A stretch of DNA of 64,000 nucleotides, from assembly GCF_014645375.1 (NCBI RefSeq), contig NZ_BMLT01000002.1:310001-374000 (forward strand), in the 5' to 3' direction. Under the pieces are notes generated by a model that saw nothing but the letters and a program-made list of their open reading frames with translations, made no database searches and was not told the origin of the DNA. This DNA comes from Marinobacterium nitratireducens (GTDB taxonomy: Bacteria > Pseudomonadota > Gammaproteobacteria > Pseudomonadales > Balneatricaceae). This document shows positions 46,122 through 55,018 of this stretch, piece by piece. Position 1 is the stretch's first letter. The number at the start of each line of letters is the position of its first letter. Made by a program: the position numbers and the translations under genes.

Positions 46122-47288
46122 GTGGACTTTACACAACTACTCAAGGTGGTTATCGACCGCGACGCATCGGACCTTTTCGTCACCGCCGGCGCGCGTCCGA
46201 GTATCAAGGTGGATGGCACCATCAAACCGCTGACCAAGGAGCCGCTGACACCGTCACAGGTGCGCTCGCTGGTCTACAGCACCATGAACGACAAGCAGCT
46301 GGCCGAGTTCGAGGGCACCAGCGAGTGCAACTTCGCCATCAGCGCGCGGGGCATGGGGCGTTTCCGTGTCAGTGCGTTCATGCAGCGCAACTCTCCGGGT
46401 ATGGTGCTGCGTCGCATCGCCACGCGTATCCCGTCGATGGAAGAGCTGAATCTGCCGCCGGTGCTCAAAGACCTGTCGATGACCAAGCGCGGTCTGATCC
46501 TGTTCGTCGGTGGCACCTCGACCGGTAAGTCGACCTCGCTGGCGTCGATGATCGATTACCGCAATTCCCATAGTCGCGGTCATATCATCACCATCGAGGA
46601 CCCGATCGAATACATTCACGATCACAAGGAAAGTATCATCACCCAGCGCGAGGTGGGCCTCGATACCGAATCCTTCGACGTGGCGCTGAAGAACACCCTG
46701 CGTCAGGCGCCCGATGTCATCCTGATGGGCGAGATTCGCTCCAAGGAAACCATGCAGTACGGCCTCGCGTTCGCCGAGACCGGTCACCTTTGCATGGCGA
46801 CGCTGCACGCCAACAACGCCAACCAGGCGCTGGACCGCATCATCAGCTTCTTCCCGCCGGAGCACCACAACCAGATCTGGATGGACATGTCGCTGAACCT
46901 CAAGGCGATCGTGGCGCAGCAGCTGCTGCCGACCAAGGACGGCAAGGGGCGTCGTGCCGCGATCGAGGTGATGATCAACACCCCGCTGATCCAGGACCTG
47001 ATCCGCAAGGCCGAAGTGCACGAGATCAAGGACGTCATCAAGAAGTCCACCAACCTTGGCATGCAGACCTTCGACCAGGCGCTGTTCGAACTCTACAAGC
47101 AGGGCATCATTACCTACGACGTGGCGCTGGCCCATGCCGACTCGGCCAACGACCTGCGTCTGATGATCAAGCTCAGCGCCGACACCAACCCGGATCTGGC
47201 GGCCCCTCCGGAGGACAACTCCTTCCTGCTGCAGGAGGAGGACGATTACCTCAACGAGCGTGGCGATATCGACATCAAGAGCATGTGA
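46122..47288 (+). CDS. pilU: Type IV pilus retraction ATPase PilU
   Basis: 388 residues from a GTG start. PilU is a PilT paralogue that assists retraction under load. Walker A is GGTSTGKSTS, Walker B DVILMGEIRSKET, and TPLIQDLIRK replaces the PilT signature. The long acidic C-terminus (PPEDNSFLLQEEDDYLNERG) is typical of PilU. A strong terminator follows 25 bases after the stop. Confidence 0.97.
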   Translation: MDFTQLLKVVIDRDASDLFVTAGARPSIKVDGTIKPLTKEPLTPSQVRSLVYSTMNDKQLAEFEGTSECNFAISARGMGRFRVSAFMQRNSPGMVLRRIATRIPSMEELNLPPVLKDLSMTKRGLILFVGGTSTGKSTSLASMIDYRNSHSRGHIITIEDPIEYIHDHKESIITQREVGLDTESFDVALKNTLRQAPDVILMGEIRSKETMQYGLAFAETGHLCMATLHANNANQALDRIISFFPPEHHNQIWMDMSLNLKAIVAQQLLPTKDGKGRRAAIEVMINTPLIQDLIRKAEVHEIKDVIKKSTNLGMQTFDQALFELYKQGIITYDVALAHADSANDLRLMIKLSADTNPDLAAPPEDNSFLLQEEDDYLNERGDIDIKSM

Positions 47289-47312
47289 TTTCGCCTCGGG
47301 AGTCGGTACCGG

Positions 47313-47336
47313 ACGGGGCCCTGGGGCCCCGTTTTT
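47313..47336 (+). terminator. Intrinsic terminator after pilTU
   Basis: ACGGGGCCC (47313-47321) pairs with GGGCCCCGT (47324-47332) and is followed by TTTTT (47332-47336). It ends the pilT-pilU transcript ahead of the MFS gene. Confidence 0.9.
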
Positions 47337-47380
47337 ACTTCCCGTAATCCTGGTTTTCACAGGGCCGCCTGTTTCCCCGA

Positions 47381-48586
47381 ATGCATAACAATAACAACAA
47401 AGCCACCGCCTTTTCGTCGTCCGACTTCAACCGCTACTTCGCCGCCAGCGCCTTTCTGACCCTGGCTACCTGGATGACCCGCTTTCTGATTGGCTGGATC
47501 ACCTGGGATCTTACCCAATCCGCGCTCTGGGTCGGTGTGGCCAGCGCGCTGATGCTGGTGCCGACGCTGTTTCTGTCGCCGTTTTTCGGCGTGCTTGCGG
47601 ACCGGGTAAACGCCCGCAACGGCATGCTGCTGGTGCACCTGAGTGAAGCGTTGCTGACCCTCGCCACGGCGCTGGCGACGCGCTACGGATACTTTTCGCT
47701 GCACTGGCTGTTGTTGCTGGCGTTGTTGCTGGGAACGCTCTCGGCGGCGCAGCATCCGCTGCGCCTGGTGCTGCTGCCGAAACTGGTGCCGCGGGAGTTG
47801 TTTCCCAGCGCCATCGGGCTGGCATCGACCACCTACAACGCCTCGCGGGTGCTGGGACCGGCGCTGGCGGCCTGGCTGCTCCTGGTTGCGGGTATCGCGG
47901 GGGCCTTTTTCGTCGTGGCCGCGCTGTTTCTGGCAGGGTTGCCGCTGATCCGCCGGATCCGGCTGGCGCCGCAGCAGCGCGCCGCCACCCAGTTGCCGGT
48001 GTGGCAGGCGCTGCTGCAGGGGTGCCGGATGGCGATGCAGGTCCCGTTGATAAGGGTGGTGCTGCTGCTGACGATGGTCGATGGTCTGCTCGGTCGCAGC
48101 ATCATGGAGCTTTTGCCGGCCATTTCCGGGGCCTTGATCGATGGCGATGCGGCGACGCTTGCCAAACTGACCGCGGTGGCCGGACTTGGCTCGATACTCG
48201 GCGGGGTGCTGGTATCGCGGGTGCGGGGGCGTGAAGAGCGTGTGCTGCGCCTGATATTGATGGCGCTGCTGGGCTGCTCGGTGGTTTTGCTGCCGGTCCT
48301 CGCCGTGCGCGATCTGACAGGTCTGGGTCTGGTGATCATGCTGCTGAGTCTGGCGGTGACCGTTATCGGTACCGGGTGTCAGGCGTTGATACAGCTTTGC
48401 ATCGGTGACGAGTATCGCGGACGTGTGTTGAGCATCTGGACCGTCGTCAGCTTGGGGATGCCGGCGCTGGGAGCCTTTGTGCTCGGTGCCTCGGCGGATG
48501 TCCTGGGTTTTCGCCCCGTGCTGGTGTGCGTGGCGTTTCTGGGCATGCTGTCGGTGCTGGCAATATACCACCAGACGCAACGCTGA
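47381..48586 (+). CDS. MFS transporter, EntS-like group
   Basis: 401 residues with about twelve hydrophobic segments. The MFS loop motif after the second segment reads GVLADRVNARNGML. Overall form resembles the MFS_3/EntS exporter group (FNRYFAASAFLTLATWMTRF at the start, LGPALAAWLLL in the middle). Substrate is unknown; no siderophore genes are nearby. It lies between pilU and a pteridine gene pair and is not conserved at this place in P. aeruginosa as I recall. Confidence 0.85.
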   Translation: MHNNNNKATAFSSSDFNRYFAASAFLTLATWMTRFLIGWITWDLTQSALWVGVASALMLVPTLFLSPFFGVLADRVNARNGMLLVHLSEALLTLATALATRYGYFSLHWLLLLALLLGTLSAAQHPLRLVLLPKLVPRELFPSAIGLASTTYNASRVLGPALAAWLLLVAGIAGAFFVVAALFLAGLPLIRRIRLAPQQRAATQLPVWQALLQGCRMAMQVPLIRVVLLLTMVDGLLGRSIMELLPAISGALIDGDAATLAKLTAVAGLGSILGGVLVSRVRGREERVLRLILMALLGCSVVLLPVLAVRDLTGLGLVIMLLSLAVTVIGTGCQALIQLCIGDEYRGRVLSIWTVVSLGMPALGAFVLGASADVLGFRPVLVCVAFLGMLSVLAIYHQTQR

Positions 48587-48625
48587 AGGCGCTTTCCGTG
48601 TATGGATTCCGTTTCAATCATGTGT

Positions 48626-48655
48626 TTGAATGTCGTTTAAAGACCCGACATTCAA
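48626..48655. repeat. Perfect 10-bp inverted repeat
   Basis: TTGAATGTCG (48626-48635) and CGACATTCAA (48646-48655), spacer TTTAAAGACC. It lies 40 bases after the MFS stop and 142 bases before the HPPK-like start. No T-run follows directly. It could be a weak transcript end or an operator. Confidence 0.6.
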
Positions 48656-48797
48656 GGCGGACTTTCTCCCTTTCCGGGGATCCTTGCCGAAGCCGCTTTC
48701 AATCGGAATTAATGGTGCTGCCGTTTCTGAATATTCCGATTTTTCTGGTCTGGTCCGAATAATTATAAACCGCGAAGCGTCAGTGACCTGAGGCCCC

Positions 48798-49289
48798 ATG
48801 TACCATTATCTTTCGATTGGTTCGAATATCGATCCCGAGATCAATATCGCCAGATGCATCGAGCAGCTACTGACTCGTTTCGAAATTGCCCACCTGTACC
48901 CCTGCACCTATACCGCCCCTGAGCAGATCGACAGCGAGCGTATCTTTTTGAATACGCTGATGATTATTAAAAGCGATCAGGAGCCGGTCGAACTCAAGCG
49001 CGAGTTTTGCAGGATTGAGGAATCGCTCGGGCGGGACCGTTCGGACAAGGACCGCAGTCGCAAGGACAGAACCTGCGATATCGATCTTGTTTTCAGCGAC
49101 GAAAGCTGCCACCCGGAGTTCTTTCGCCGCTGTAATGAAACCTACCTGCGGCAGGTACTTTCCCGCTCTTCCAGCAAGGCGGAAGTCACTATTTTCGGTT
49201 CAAAGTTTTCCGATCGACCGGCCGCCGTCTATTTTGAGGGTGCTGCCGGTGACAAAGCCGTTATCGAGTATAAAACGGACCCCCTTTAG
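48798..49289 (+). CDS. Divergent HPPK (FolK)-like pyrophosphokinase
   Basis: 163 residues. The HPPK start pattern YLSIGSNIDPEINIARCIEQ and the middle segment TAPEQIDSERIFLNTLMII fit 6-hydroxymethyl-dihydropterin pyrophosphokinase. The family signature (usually GPRTLDLDL) is here KDRTCDIDLV: both aspartates that bind magnesium are kept, but the Gly-Pro is lost. It may be a specialised paralogue for a pterin cofactor other than folate. ATG has TGAGG upstream. Its 3' end overlaps the convergent FolM-like gene by 90 bases, and its base composition is more AT-rich than its neighbours. Confidence 0.75.
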   Translation: MYHYLSIGSNIDPEINIARCIEQLLTRFEIAHLYPCTYTAPEQIDSERIFLNTLMIIKSDQEPVELKREFCRIEESLGRDRSDKDRSRKDRTCDIDLVFSDESCHPEFFRRCNETYLRQVLSRSSSKAEVTIFGSKFSDRPAAVYFEGAAGDKAVIEYKTDPL

Positions 49290-49913
49290 AATCGGCTCGA
49301 ATCCCGATTCGATCTTGATCAGGGTTTCACTGAAAACCGCGGCCTTTTCCTCTTCCTTGTGGCTCGGCAGAAACATCAGCGGGCCCGGCGCAATGGCATT
49401 CACGCGCACCCCTGGCGCGAGTTTTTTGGCGTAGGTCTTGGCCAGGTTTTCCAGTCCCGCCTTGGTGCTGCAATAGAGTCCGAATGCGGGGTTGGGGTTC
49501 TCGGCGTAGATATCGGTGATATGGACGATGCAGCCGGCGTCGCTGTCCGAGCTCAGCAGGTCGCCAAGGTTTTCGTTGAGAAAGGCCGGCATGCGCATGT
49601 GCACCTGGTAGAGCGCGTCGTAGAAGGCGCAGAGGTCATCCGGGTGCTGCTCGTCCTTCTCGAACAGCGAGGCGTTGTGCACCAGCAGGCGCAGGGGGTG
49701 TCCCAGTGACCGGATGCGGGTCACAGCCGCCTCCAGGGACGGCAGTTCGCCGTATTCCACTTCGATGATATGCAGCCTGTCCGAGGCTTCGGTCCGGAGT
49801 TCGTCGCTGGCGTTGCGGGTCAGTGCGATGACCTCGTAGCCGTCGCGAAGAAAGGCGCGGGTCAGGAACAGGCCCAGCCGGCGGCTGGCCCCGGTAATCA
49901 TTACTGTCTGCAT
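49200..49913 (-). CDS. folM: FolM-like dihydromonapterin/dihydrofolate reductase (SDR)
   Basis: 237 residues, short-chain dehydrogenase. NADP loop MITGASRRLGLFLTRAF with the RR pair seen in FolM, LLVHNASLFEK, catalytic YCSTKAGLENLAK (Tyr-x3-Lys) and VNAIAPGPLMFLP. FolM reduces dihydromonapterin to the tetrahydro form. It lies 31 bases downstream of the GGDEF-EAL gene and overlaps the HPPK-like gene tail to tail, so a shared pterin function is plausible. Confidence 0.82.
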   Translation of the reverse strand: MQTVMITGASRRLGLFLTRAFLRDGYEVIALTRNASDELRTEASDRLHIIEVEYGELPSLEAAVTRIRSLGHPLRLLVHNASLFEKDEQHPDDLCAFYDALYQVHMRMPAFLNENLGDLLSSDSDAGCIVHITDIYAENPNPAFGLYCSTKAGLENLAKTYAKKLAPGVRVNAIAPGPLMFLPSHKEEEKAAVFSETLIKIESGFEPILKGVRFILDNGFVTGSTLKIDGGRSIGKL

Positions 49914-49944
49914 GGTTGTCGTCCCGGGACGCCGACTGGCGGGG

Positions 49945-51891
49945 TCAGGTGACCAGCGCCTGCCCGTCCAGCTTAGTGAGGTAGTGGTCGAATTCGGCCG
50001 GCGGAATCGGCCGGGCGAAGAAGTAACCCTGGCCGTAGTCGCAGCCGGTGCTGTTCAGCAGCCACTGCTGCTCGAGGGTTTCGATGCCTTCGGCGATCAC
50101 CTTCAGGTCCAGCTTGTGCGCCATCACGATCATTGCCTCGCAAAGCGCCAGGTCGCTGCTGCCGGCCTTGAGATTACGCACGAAGGACTTGTCGATCTTG
50201 AGGTAGTCGATATCGAACTTTTTCAGGTAAGACATCGACGAGTAGCCGGTGCCGAAGTCGTCCAGCGAAACCTCTATGCCCAGTTCCTGGATTTCCATCA
50301 GCCGAGTGGCGAAACCGTTGTCCATCAGCAAGCCCTCGGTGATTTCGATGGCAATCGAATTACCCGGAAGGTCCAGCGAATTCAGCAGCTCGCCCCAGGC
50401 CTGGACATCGATCCCCTCGGGCTGCAGCTGTACCGGCGAGGTGTTGATGCTGATCTGGAAATCCGGGTGATGACTCTGACGCCAGGCCCGGGCCTGCTTC
50501 GCCGCTTCGCGGAACAGCCAGTTGCCGATATCGATGATCAGGCCGGTCTCCTCCGCCAGAGGAATAAAATCGACCGGGCTGATCAGGCCTCGCTCCGGAT
50601 GGTGCCAGCGTATCAGGGCTTCGGCCTTGATCACGGCACCGCTGGCGCAGTCGACGATGGGCTGGTACAGCAGATGGAACTGGTTGCGGCAGAGGGCGTT
50701 GCGCAGGTCGTTGATCAGTTCGACCCGGGCCTGCGCCGCTTCCTGCATGGAGGCCGTGAAATAATGGAAGCGGTTGCGGCCCTGAGCCTTGGCGACGTAC
50801 ATCGCCTGGTCGGCGTTCTTGAGCAGGGCGTTGACGTCGAGCGCATCGTCCGGATAGAAGGTGATCCCGATACTGGCGGAGATATAGTCCTTGCGGCCGG
50901 CGAGCTGGAAAGGTTCGCCGAAGCTGTCCAGGATCTGCTGGCTGATCCTCGCTGCGGTATCGGTGCGGTCGAGGCCGCCGAGAATGATGGTGAATTCGTC
51001 GCCGCCGAGGCGCGCCACGGTGTCGGACGAGCGCACGCAGCGGATCAGCCGTTGTGCCGCGTCCTTCAGCAGGATGTCACCGACATCGTGACCCTGGGTG
51101 TCGTTGATATCCTTGAAGTGGTCGAGGTCGAGGAACAGCAGTGCCAGCCGCCCGTCGGCCCGCTGGGCCTTCCTGATTTCCTGCTCGAGACGGTCACGGA
51201 ACAGGCGCCGGTTGGGCAGGCCGGTCAGGGGGTCGAAATTGGCGAGGTTGCTGAACTGCGAGCGGCTCGTCTGCAACTGGCGGATCTGGCGAATGACGAT
51301 GCTGAAGAACAGCAATGTCAGCAGCAGCTGGAAAACAATCAGACCGGTGCTGATGCGAATCTGTCGCTCGACTTCGGCGGCCCGCAGTTCGGCGTGTCTG
51401 CCGGAGCGCTGCACCGAGTCGAGGGACAGGTCGTGCAGCTGTCGCTGAATAGGCCGCAGTTGTCCCAGGATCGATCGTAGCGTGTCGGCATCGAGCCCGT
51501 CACCGGACTCGAAATAGGGGCCGATGTGGTCGAGAAAGCGATACAGGCTATCCAGCATCGCACGATAGTTCTTCTCGTCGAGCAGCAGCGGCGCCGTCGG
51601 ATTGTTTTTCAGCACCTCGACGCGGCTGTAGAAGATGTCGTAGCGCAGCTGCAGTTGCTCGGGGTCCGGTGGCGTTCCGGCATTCAGCGTATCGTAAAGG
51701 TGATTGCCCAGTCGCAGGGCTTCCGCCTCGACCTGGAACACGTTCCAGCTGACGTTGCTTTCGTTGTACTGGATCGTGCTGTTAAGCAGCCGGCTCTGAT
51801 GGTACTGGATGTATATGACCACCGAAAACACCAGCAGCAGGGAGACGCTGATCAGGATTAGCCAGTACTTCGTGCTTCTGGTCGCCTGCAT
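49945..51891 (-). CDS. Membrane GGDEF-EAL cyclic-di-GMP protein
   Basis: 648 residues. Two transmembrane segments (about 10-28 and 184-204) enclose a periplasmic domain of about 155 residues of no family I recognise. The GGDEF domain keeps RLGGDEFTIIL, with an inhibitory-site RSSD five residues upstream. The EAL domain keeps KAEALIRWHH, DDFGTGYSSMSYL, KIDKSFVRNL and AEGIETLEQ, so both making and breaking of cyclic-di-GMP are possible. It is 30 bases downstream of a periplasmic sulfite-oxidase-fold protein, which may provide its signal. pilTU and TonB genes nearby would be natural motility targets, but this is inference. Confidence 0.93.
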   Translation of the reverse strand: MQATRSTKYWLILISVSLLLVFSVVIYIQYHQSRLLNSTIQYNESNVSWNVFQVEAEALRLGNHLYDTLNAGTPPDPEQLQLRYDIFYSRVEVLKNNPTAPLLLDEKNYRAMLDSLYRFLDHIGPYFESGDGLDADTLRSILGQLRPIQRQLHDLSLDSVQRSGRHAELRAAEVERQIRISTGLIVFQLLLTLLFFSIVIRQIRQLQTSRSQFSNLANFDPLTGLPNRRLFRDRLEQEIRKAQRADGRLALLFLDLDHFKDINDTQGHDVGDILLKDAAQRLIRCVRSSDTVARLGGDEFTIILGGLDRTDTAARISQQILDSFGEPFQLAGRKDYISASIGITFYPDDALDVNALLKNADQAMYVAKAQGRNRFHYFTASMQEAAQARVELINDLRNALCRNQFHLLYQPIVDCASGAVIKAEALIRWHHPERGLISPVDFIPLAEETGLIIDIGNWLFREAAKQARAWRQSHHPDFQISINTSPVQLQPEGIDVQAWGELLNSLDLPGNSIAIEITEGLLMDNGFATRLMEIQELGIEVSLDDFGTGYSSMSYLKKFDIDYLKIDKSFVRNLKAGSSDLALCEAMIVMAHKLDLKVIAEGIETLEQQWLLNSTGCDYGQGYFFARPIPPAEFDHYLTKLDGQALVT

Positions 51892-51921
51892 TTGTTATTA
51901 GTTTCAGTCTCTGAAAGCCGG

Positions 51922-52431
51922 TTATTCGATGTTTAACGCTTTGAGCTGCCAGATCGCGCGATTGTAGTAGATCTGTGACTGGGTTTCGCTCTCGTTGTCG
52001 AACGGATAAAGAATGAACAGCGGGCCCTTGTTGCGCACCGACATCGGTGCGCCGTCCATCAGGCGGGCGACGATCATGTTGAACCTGCGCGCATCCTCTA
52101 CCGGGATATCGACCTTGTAGTCGTTGAGCGCGATGGCCTGGATGTTTTCGCCCTCGGCGCCGACCCGTGCCAGTACCTCGCGCAGCAGGGGGCCGCTGAA
52201 TTCGTGAGCTTCCGGGTGCCAGGGCGTGTTGGTGACAAAACTGTGTTGCGGCATCGCCTCCAGCATGGCCATGTCGAACACGAAGTGGTTGTCGACGTTG
52301 AACTCGCTGATCCGTCCGCTGACGGTCAGTACCGGATCGCCGGAGGGAGGCTCGGTTGCGTTCGAGCCGGTAGACGCCAGCATCATGGCGGCAAAACCCA
52401 ATGCCGGGGTCAGGCATCTTGAGACGGGCAT
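51922..52431 (-). CDS. Periplasmic sulfite-oxidase-fold (Moco-binding-like) protein without cysteine
   Basis: 169 residues. A signal peptide (ALGFAAMMLASTGSNATE) is followed by a domain resembling oxidoreductase molybdopterin-binding proteins: DPVLTVSGRISEFN, HEFSGPLLREVLARVGA, IQAIALNDYKVDIP and KGPLFILYPFD. Catalytic members hold molybdenum with a cysteine; the mature part here has no cysteine at all, so it is probably a sensor or binding protein. It precedes the GGDEF-EAL gene on the same strand. ATG at the complement of 52429-52431 was chosen because it starts the signal peptide; a longer frame has none. Confidence 0.78.
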   Translation of the reverse strand: MPVSRCLTPALGFAAMMLASTGSNATEPPSGDPVLTVSGRISEFNVDNHFVFDMAMLEAMPQHSFVTNTPWHPEAHEFSGPLLREVLARVGAEGENIQAIALNDYKVDIPVEDARRFNMIVARLMDGAPMSVRNKGPLFILYPFDNESETQSQIYYNRAIWQLKALNIE

Positions 52432-52707
52432 ATGCGGATTCCTTGTGCTTGGTGCTGGAGGTTTTCGGTGCGGTCGCCGCTGTCGCAATGCACTGGTGTG
52501 CGCCGACAGGAGCCGTGCAGCCCCTAGCCTAGAGGAATCAGAGAGGAAAGCAAAGCCTGGTGCTGACCTTGGAGGCAATAAATTAAAACGCTTGTTTGGT
52601 TGTTTCCGGAATTGCCACAATTGCGCCCTGTTTCGGCAGCTTCGGCAAGTCTTAAATGGAAAATGGCAGCGAAATGCGGCACCGGGCGGCGCCGCATTTT
52701 GCGCCGG

Positions 52708-53979
52708 TCAGAGTTTGAATACCTGCTCGCCGGCGAGCAGGGTATGGGTGACCCGACCGCGCAGCTCGGTGCCCATGAAGGGGCTGTTGCCGCCGCCGGA
52801 GCGGGTCGCGGCGGCGCTGGGGGTCCAGCGGGCTGCAGGATCGAAAATGCAAACGTCCGCGGCGCGCCCGGGCTTGAGGGTGCCGGCGTCGATGCCGAGG
52901 ATTGCGGCGGGTTCGCAGCTCAGCTTGGCGATCAGCTGCGGCATCTCCAGCAGGTCCTGTTCCACCAGCATCAGGCAGAGCGGCAGCAGCGTCTCGAGTC
53001 CGCTCATGCCTGGCTCGGTCGCGGCAAACGGCGCCTGCTTGGCGATGGCGTCGTGGGGCTGGTGGTCGGAGCAGATGGCCTGGATGCCATCCGCCAGCAG
53101 CGCCTGGCGCAGGCCGGCACGATCGAGCTGGCTGCGCAGCGGCGGGATGACGTGGTAGTTGCTGTCGAAACCGTCGACATTGACATCGCTGAGCAGCAGG
53201 TGGTGCACCGCGACATCGGCGCTGACGTTGAGGCCGCGGGCCCGGGCTTCGATGATCATGCGTGCCGAGCGGTCGCAGGAAATCTGGCCGAAGTGGGCGC
53301 GCACCCCGGTCTGCTCGACCAGCATCAGGCAGCGCGCGACCTCGACGGTTTCCGCCGCTTCCGGAATGCCGGCAAGGCCAAGCCGGGTGCTGGTGCTGTC
53401 GTCGTGCATGCAGCCTTTGGCAAGCTCGGCATCCTGGGCCTGGAACAACACCAGCAGGTCGTGGGTTGCGGCGTATTCTAGGCAGCGCATCAGCACCAGG
53501 CTGCTGCGGATCGGCAGCCGGGCATTGCTGAAGGCGATGCAGCCGGAGCCGGCCAGCGCGTGCATCGGTGACAGCTGCTCGCCCTCGAGGCCGCGGGTCA
53601 GCGCGCCCATCGGCAGCACCCGGGCCAGCCCCGTTTCGCGGGCCTTGTCCTGGATCAGCTGCGCCACCGCCGGCGTATCGACGATGGGGCTGGTGGTCGG
53701 CGGCGTCACCAGAGTGGTGATGCCGCCGGCTGCGGCCGCGGCGGATTCGCGGGCGATGCTGCCCTTGTGGGTGTAGCCGGGCTCGCGAACGTGGGCGCAG
53801 AGGTCGACGAGGCCCGGGCACACCACCTGTCCGGATGCATCCAGCGTGTGCCCGGCCTCGAAGCCCGCCGGTGCGGTGTCGATGCCTGCGATCAGGCCGT
53901 CGGCAATAAAGAGGTCGGTCACCTGATCGAGCTGCTGGCTCGGGTCGATTACGCGGCCACCGGTAATCCTGATATTCAT
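52708..53979 (-). CDS. pyrX: Non-catalytic dihydroorotase-like protein PyrC' (PyrX)
   Basis: 423 residues, the same length as the Pseudomonas PyrC' partner of aspartate transcarbamoylase. The metal motif of active dihydroorotases (D-x-H-x-H) reads LVDLCAHVREPG here, so the first His is a Cys and the enzyme is probably inactive. The protein is needed structurally for PyrB in pseudomonads. I chose the ATG giving MNIRITGGRVIDPSQ, with CAGGAG 9 bases upstream; a GTG at 54003 overlapping the pyrB stop is the alternative. Confidence 0.92.
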   Translation of the reverse strand: MNIRITGGRVIDPSQQLDQVTDLFIADGLIAGIDTAPAGFEAGHTLDASGQVVCPGLVDLCAHVREPGYTHKGSIARESAAAAAGGITTLVTPPTTSPIVDTPAVAQLIQDKARETGLARVLPMGALTRGLEGEQLSPMHALAGSGCIAFSNARLPIRSSLVLMRCLEYAATHDLLVLFQAQDAELAKGCMHDDSTSTRLGLAGIPEAAETVEVARCLMLVEQTGVRAHFGQISCDRSARMIIEARARGLNVSADVAVHHLLLSDVNVDGFDSNYHVIPPLRSQLDRAGLRQALLADGIQAICSDHQPHDAIAKQAPFAATEPGMSGLETLLPLCLMLVEQDLLEMPQLIAKLSCEPAAILGIDAGTLKPGRAADVCIFDPAARWTPSAAATRSGGGNSPFMGTELRGRVTHTLLAGEQVFKL

Positions 53980-53999
53980 CTGCTGTGGCTCCTGTCCGG

Positions 54000-55004
54000 T
54001 CACTGCGCCTGTACCTGGGGATGCTGTCGTTCGACCATCTGGCCGCTCATTGCCATCGACATCACCGCCATGCGCACCGCGATGCCGTTGGTGACCTGGT
54101 CGAGAATCAGCGAGCGGGGGCCGTCGGCGATCGCGGATTCGATCTCGACTCCGCGGTTGATCGGCCCGGGGTGCATGACCACGGCATCGGGACGGGCATA
54201 GGCCAGCTTCTCGGTGGTCATGCCGTAGAGCCGGTAGAACTCGGATTCGCTCGGCAGCAGGGCGCTGTTCATACGTTCCTTCTGCAGCCGCAGCATCATG
54301 ATGACGTCGACTTCGTCGAGGCCGGATTTCATGTCGGTGAAAACTTTGACTCCCATCGCCTCGATATGACGCGGCAGCAGTGTCTTGGGGGCAATGACCC
54401 GGATTTCGCTGGCGCCGAGGATGCGCAGGGCATGGATCTGCGAGCGCGCCACCCTGGAGTGCAGGATGTCGCCGACGATGGCGACCTTGAGCGGCTCGAA
54501 GGCGCCCTTGTGGCGGCGGATGGTGAGCATGTCGAGCATCGCCTGGGTCGGGTGTGCATGGCGGCCGTCGCCGGCGTTGATCACGGCCACATCGGGTGTG
54601 ACGCGGCTGGCGATGAAATGCGCCGCACCGCTGTCGGCGTGGCGCACCACGAACATGTCCGAGTGCATCGCCTCCAGGGTCATCAGGGTGTCCTTGAGGG
54701 TTTCGCCCTTGGAGGTCGAGGAGGTGCTGATGTTCAGGTTCAGCACGTCGGCGGACAGGCGCTTGGCTGCCAGCTCGAAGGTGCTGAGGGTGCGCGTGCT
54801 GGCCTCGAAGAAGAGGTTCACGACGGTGCGGCCGCGCAGCAGCGGTACCTTTTTGATCTGCTTGGCGCCCATGTCGATGAAGGAGTCGGCGGTATCGAGA
54901 ATTTCGGTCAGCAGTTCCCGTGACAGGCCTTCGGTGGTGAGGAAGTGCCTCAGCTGGCCTTTGCTGTTCAATTGGATCCGGTTCGGATCTTGCGGCTCAA
55001 ACAT
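54000..55004 (-). CDS. pyrB: Aspartate carbamoyltransferase
   Basis: 334 residues, the longer Pseudomonas-type with an N-terminal extension. It joins carbamoyl phosphate and aspartate in pyrimidine synthesis. The carbamoyl-phosphate loop is [36 protein letters not shown] and [12 protein letters not shown] are conserved. It sits between pyrR and pyrC', and the three form the usual operon. Confidence 0.97.
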   Translation of the reverse strand: MFEPQDPNRIQLNSKGQLRHFLTTEGLSRELLTEILDTADSFIDMGAKQIKKVPLLRGRTVVNLFFEASTRTLSTFELAAKRLSADVLNLNISTSSTSKGETLKDTLMTLEAMHSDMFVVRHADSGAAHFIASRVTPDVAVINAGDGRHAHPTQAMLDMLTIRRHKGAFEPLKVAIVGDILHSRVARSQIHALRILGASEIRVIAPKTLLPRHIEAMGVKVFTDMKSGLDEVDVIMMLRLQKERMNSALLPSESEFYRLYGMTTEKLAYARPDAVVMHPGPINRGVEIESAIADGPRSLILDQVTNGIAVRMAVMSMAMSGQMVERQHPQVQAQ

Positions 55005-55018
55005 GATGTTGGCTTGGC

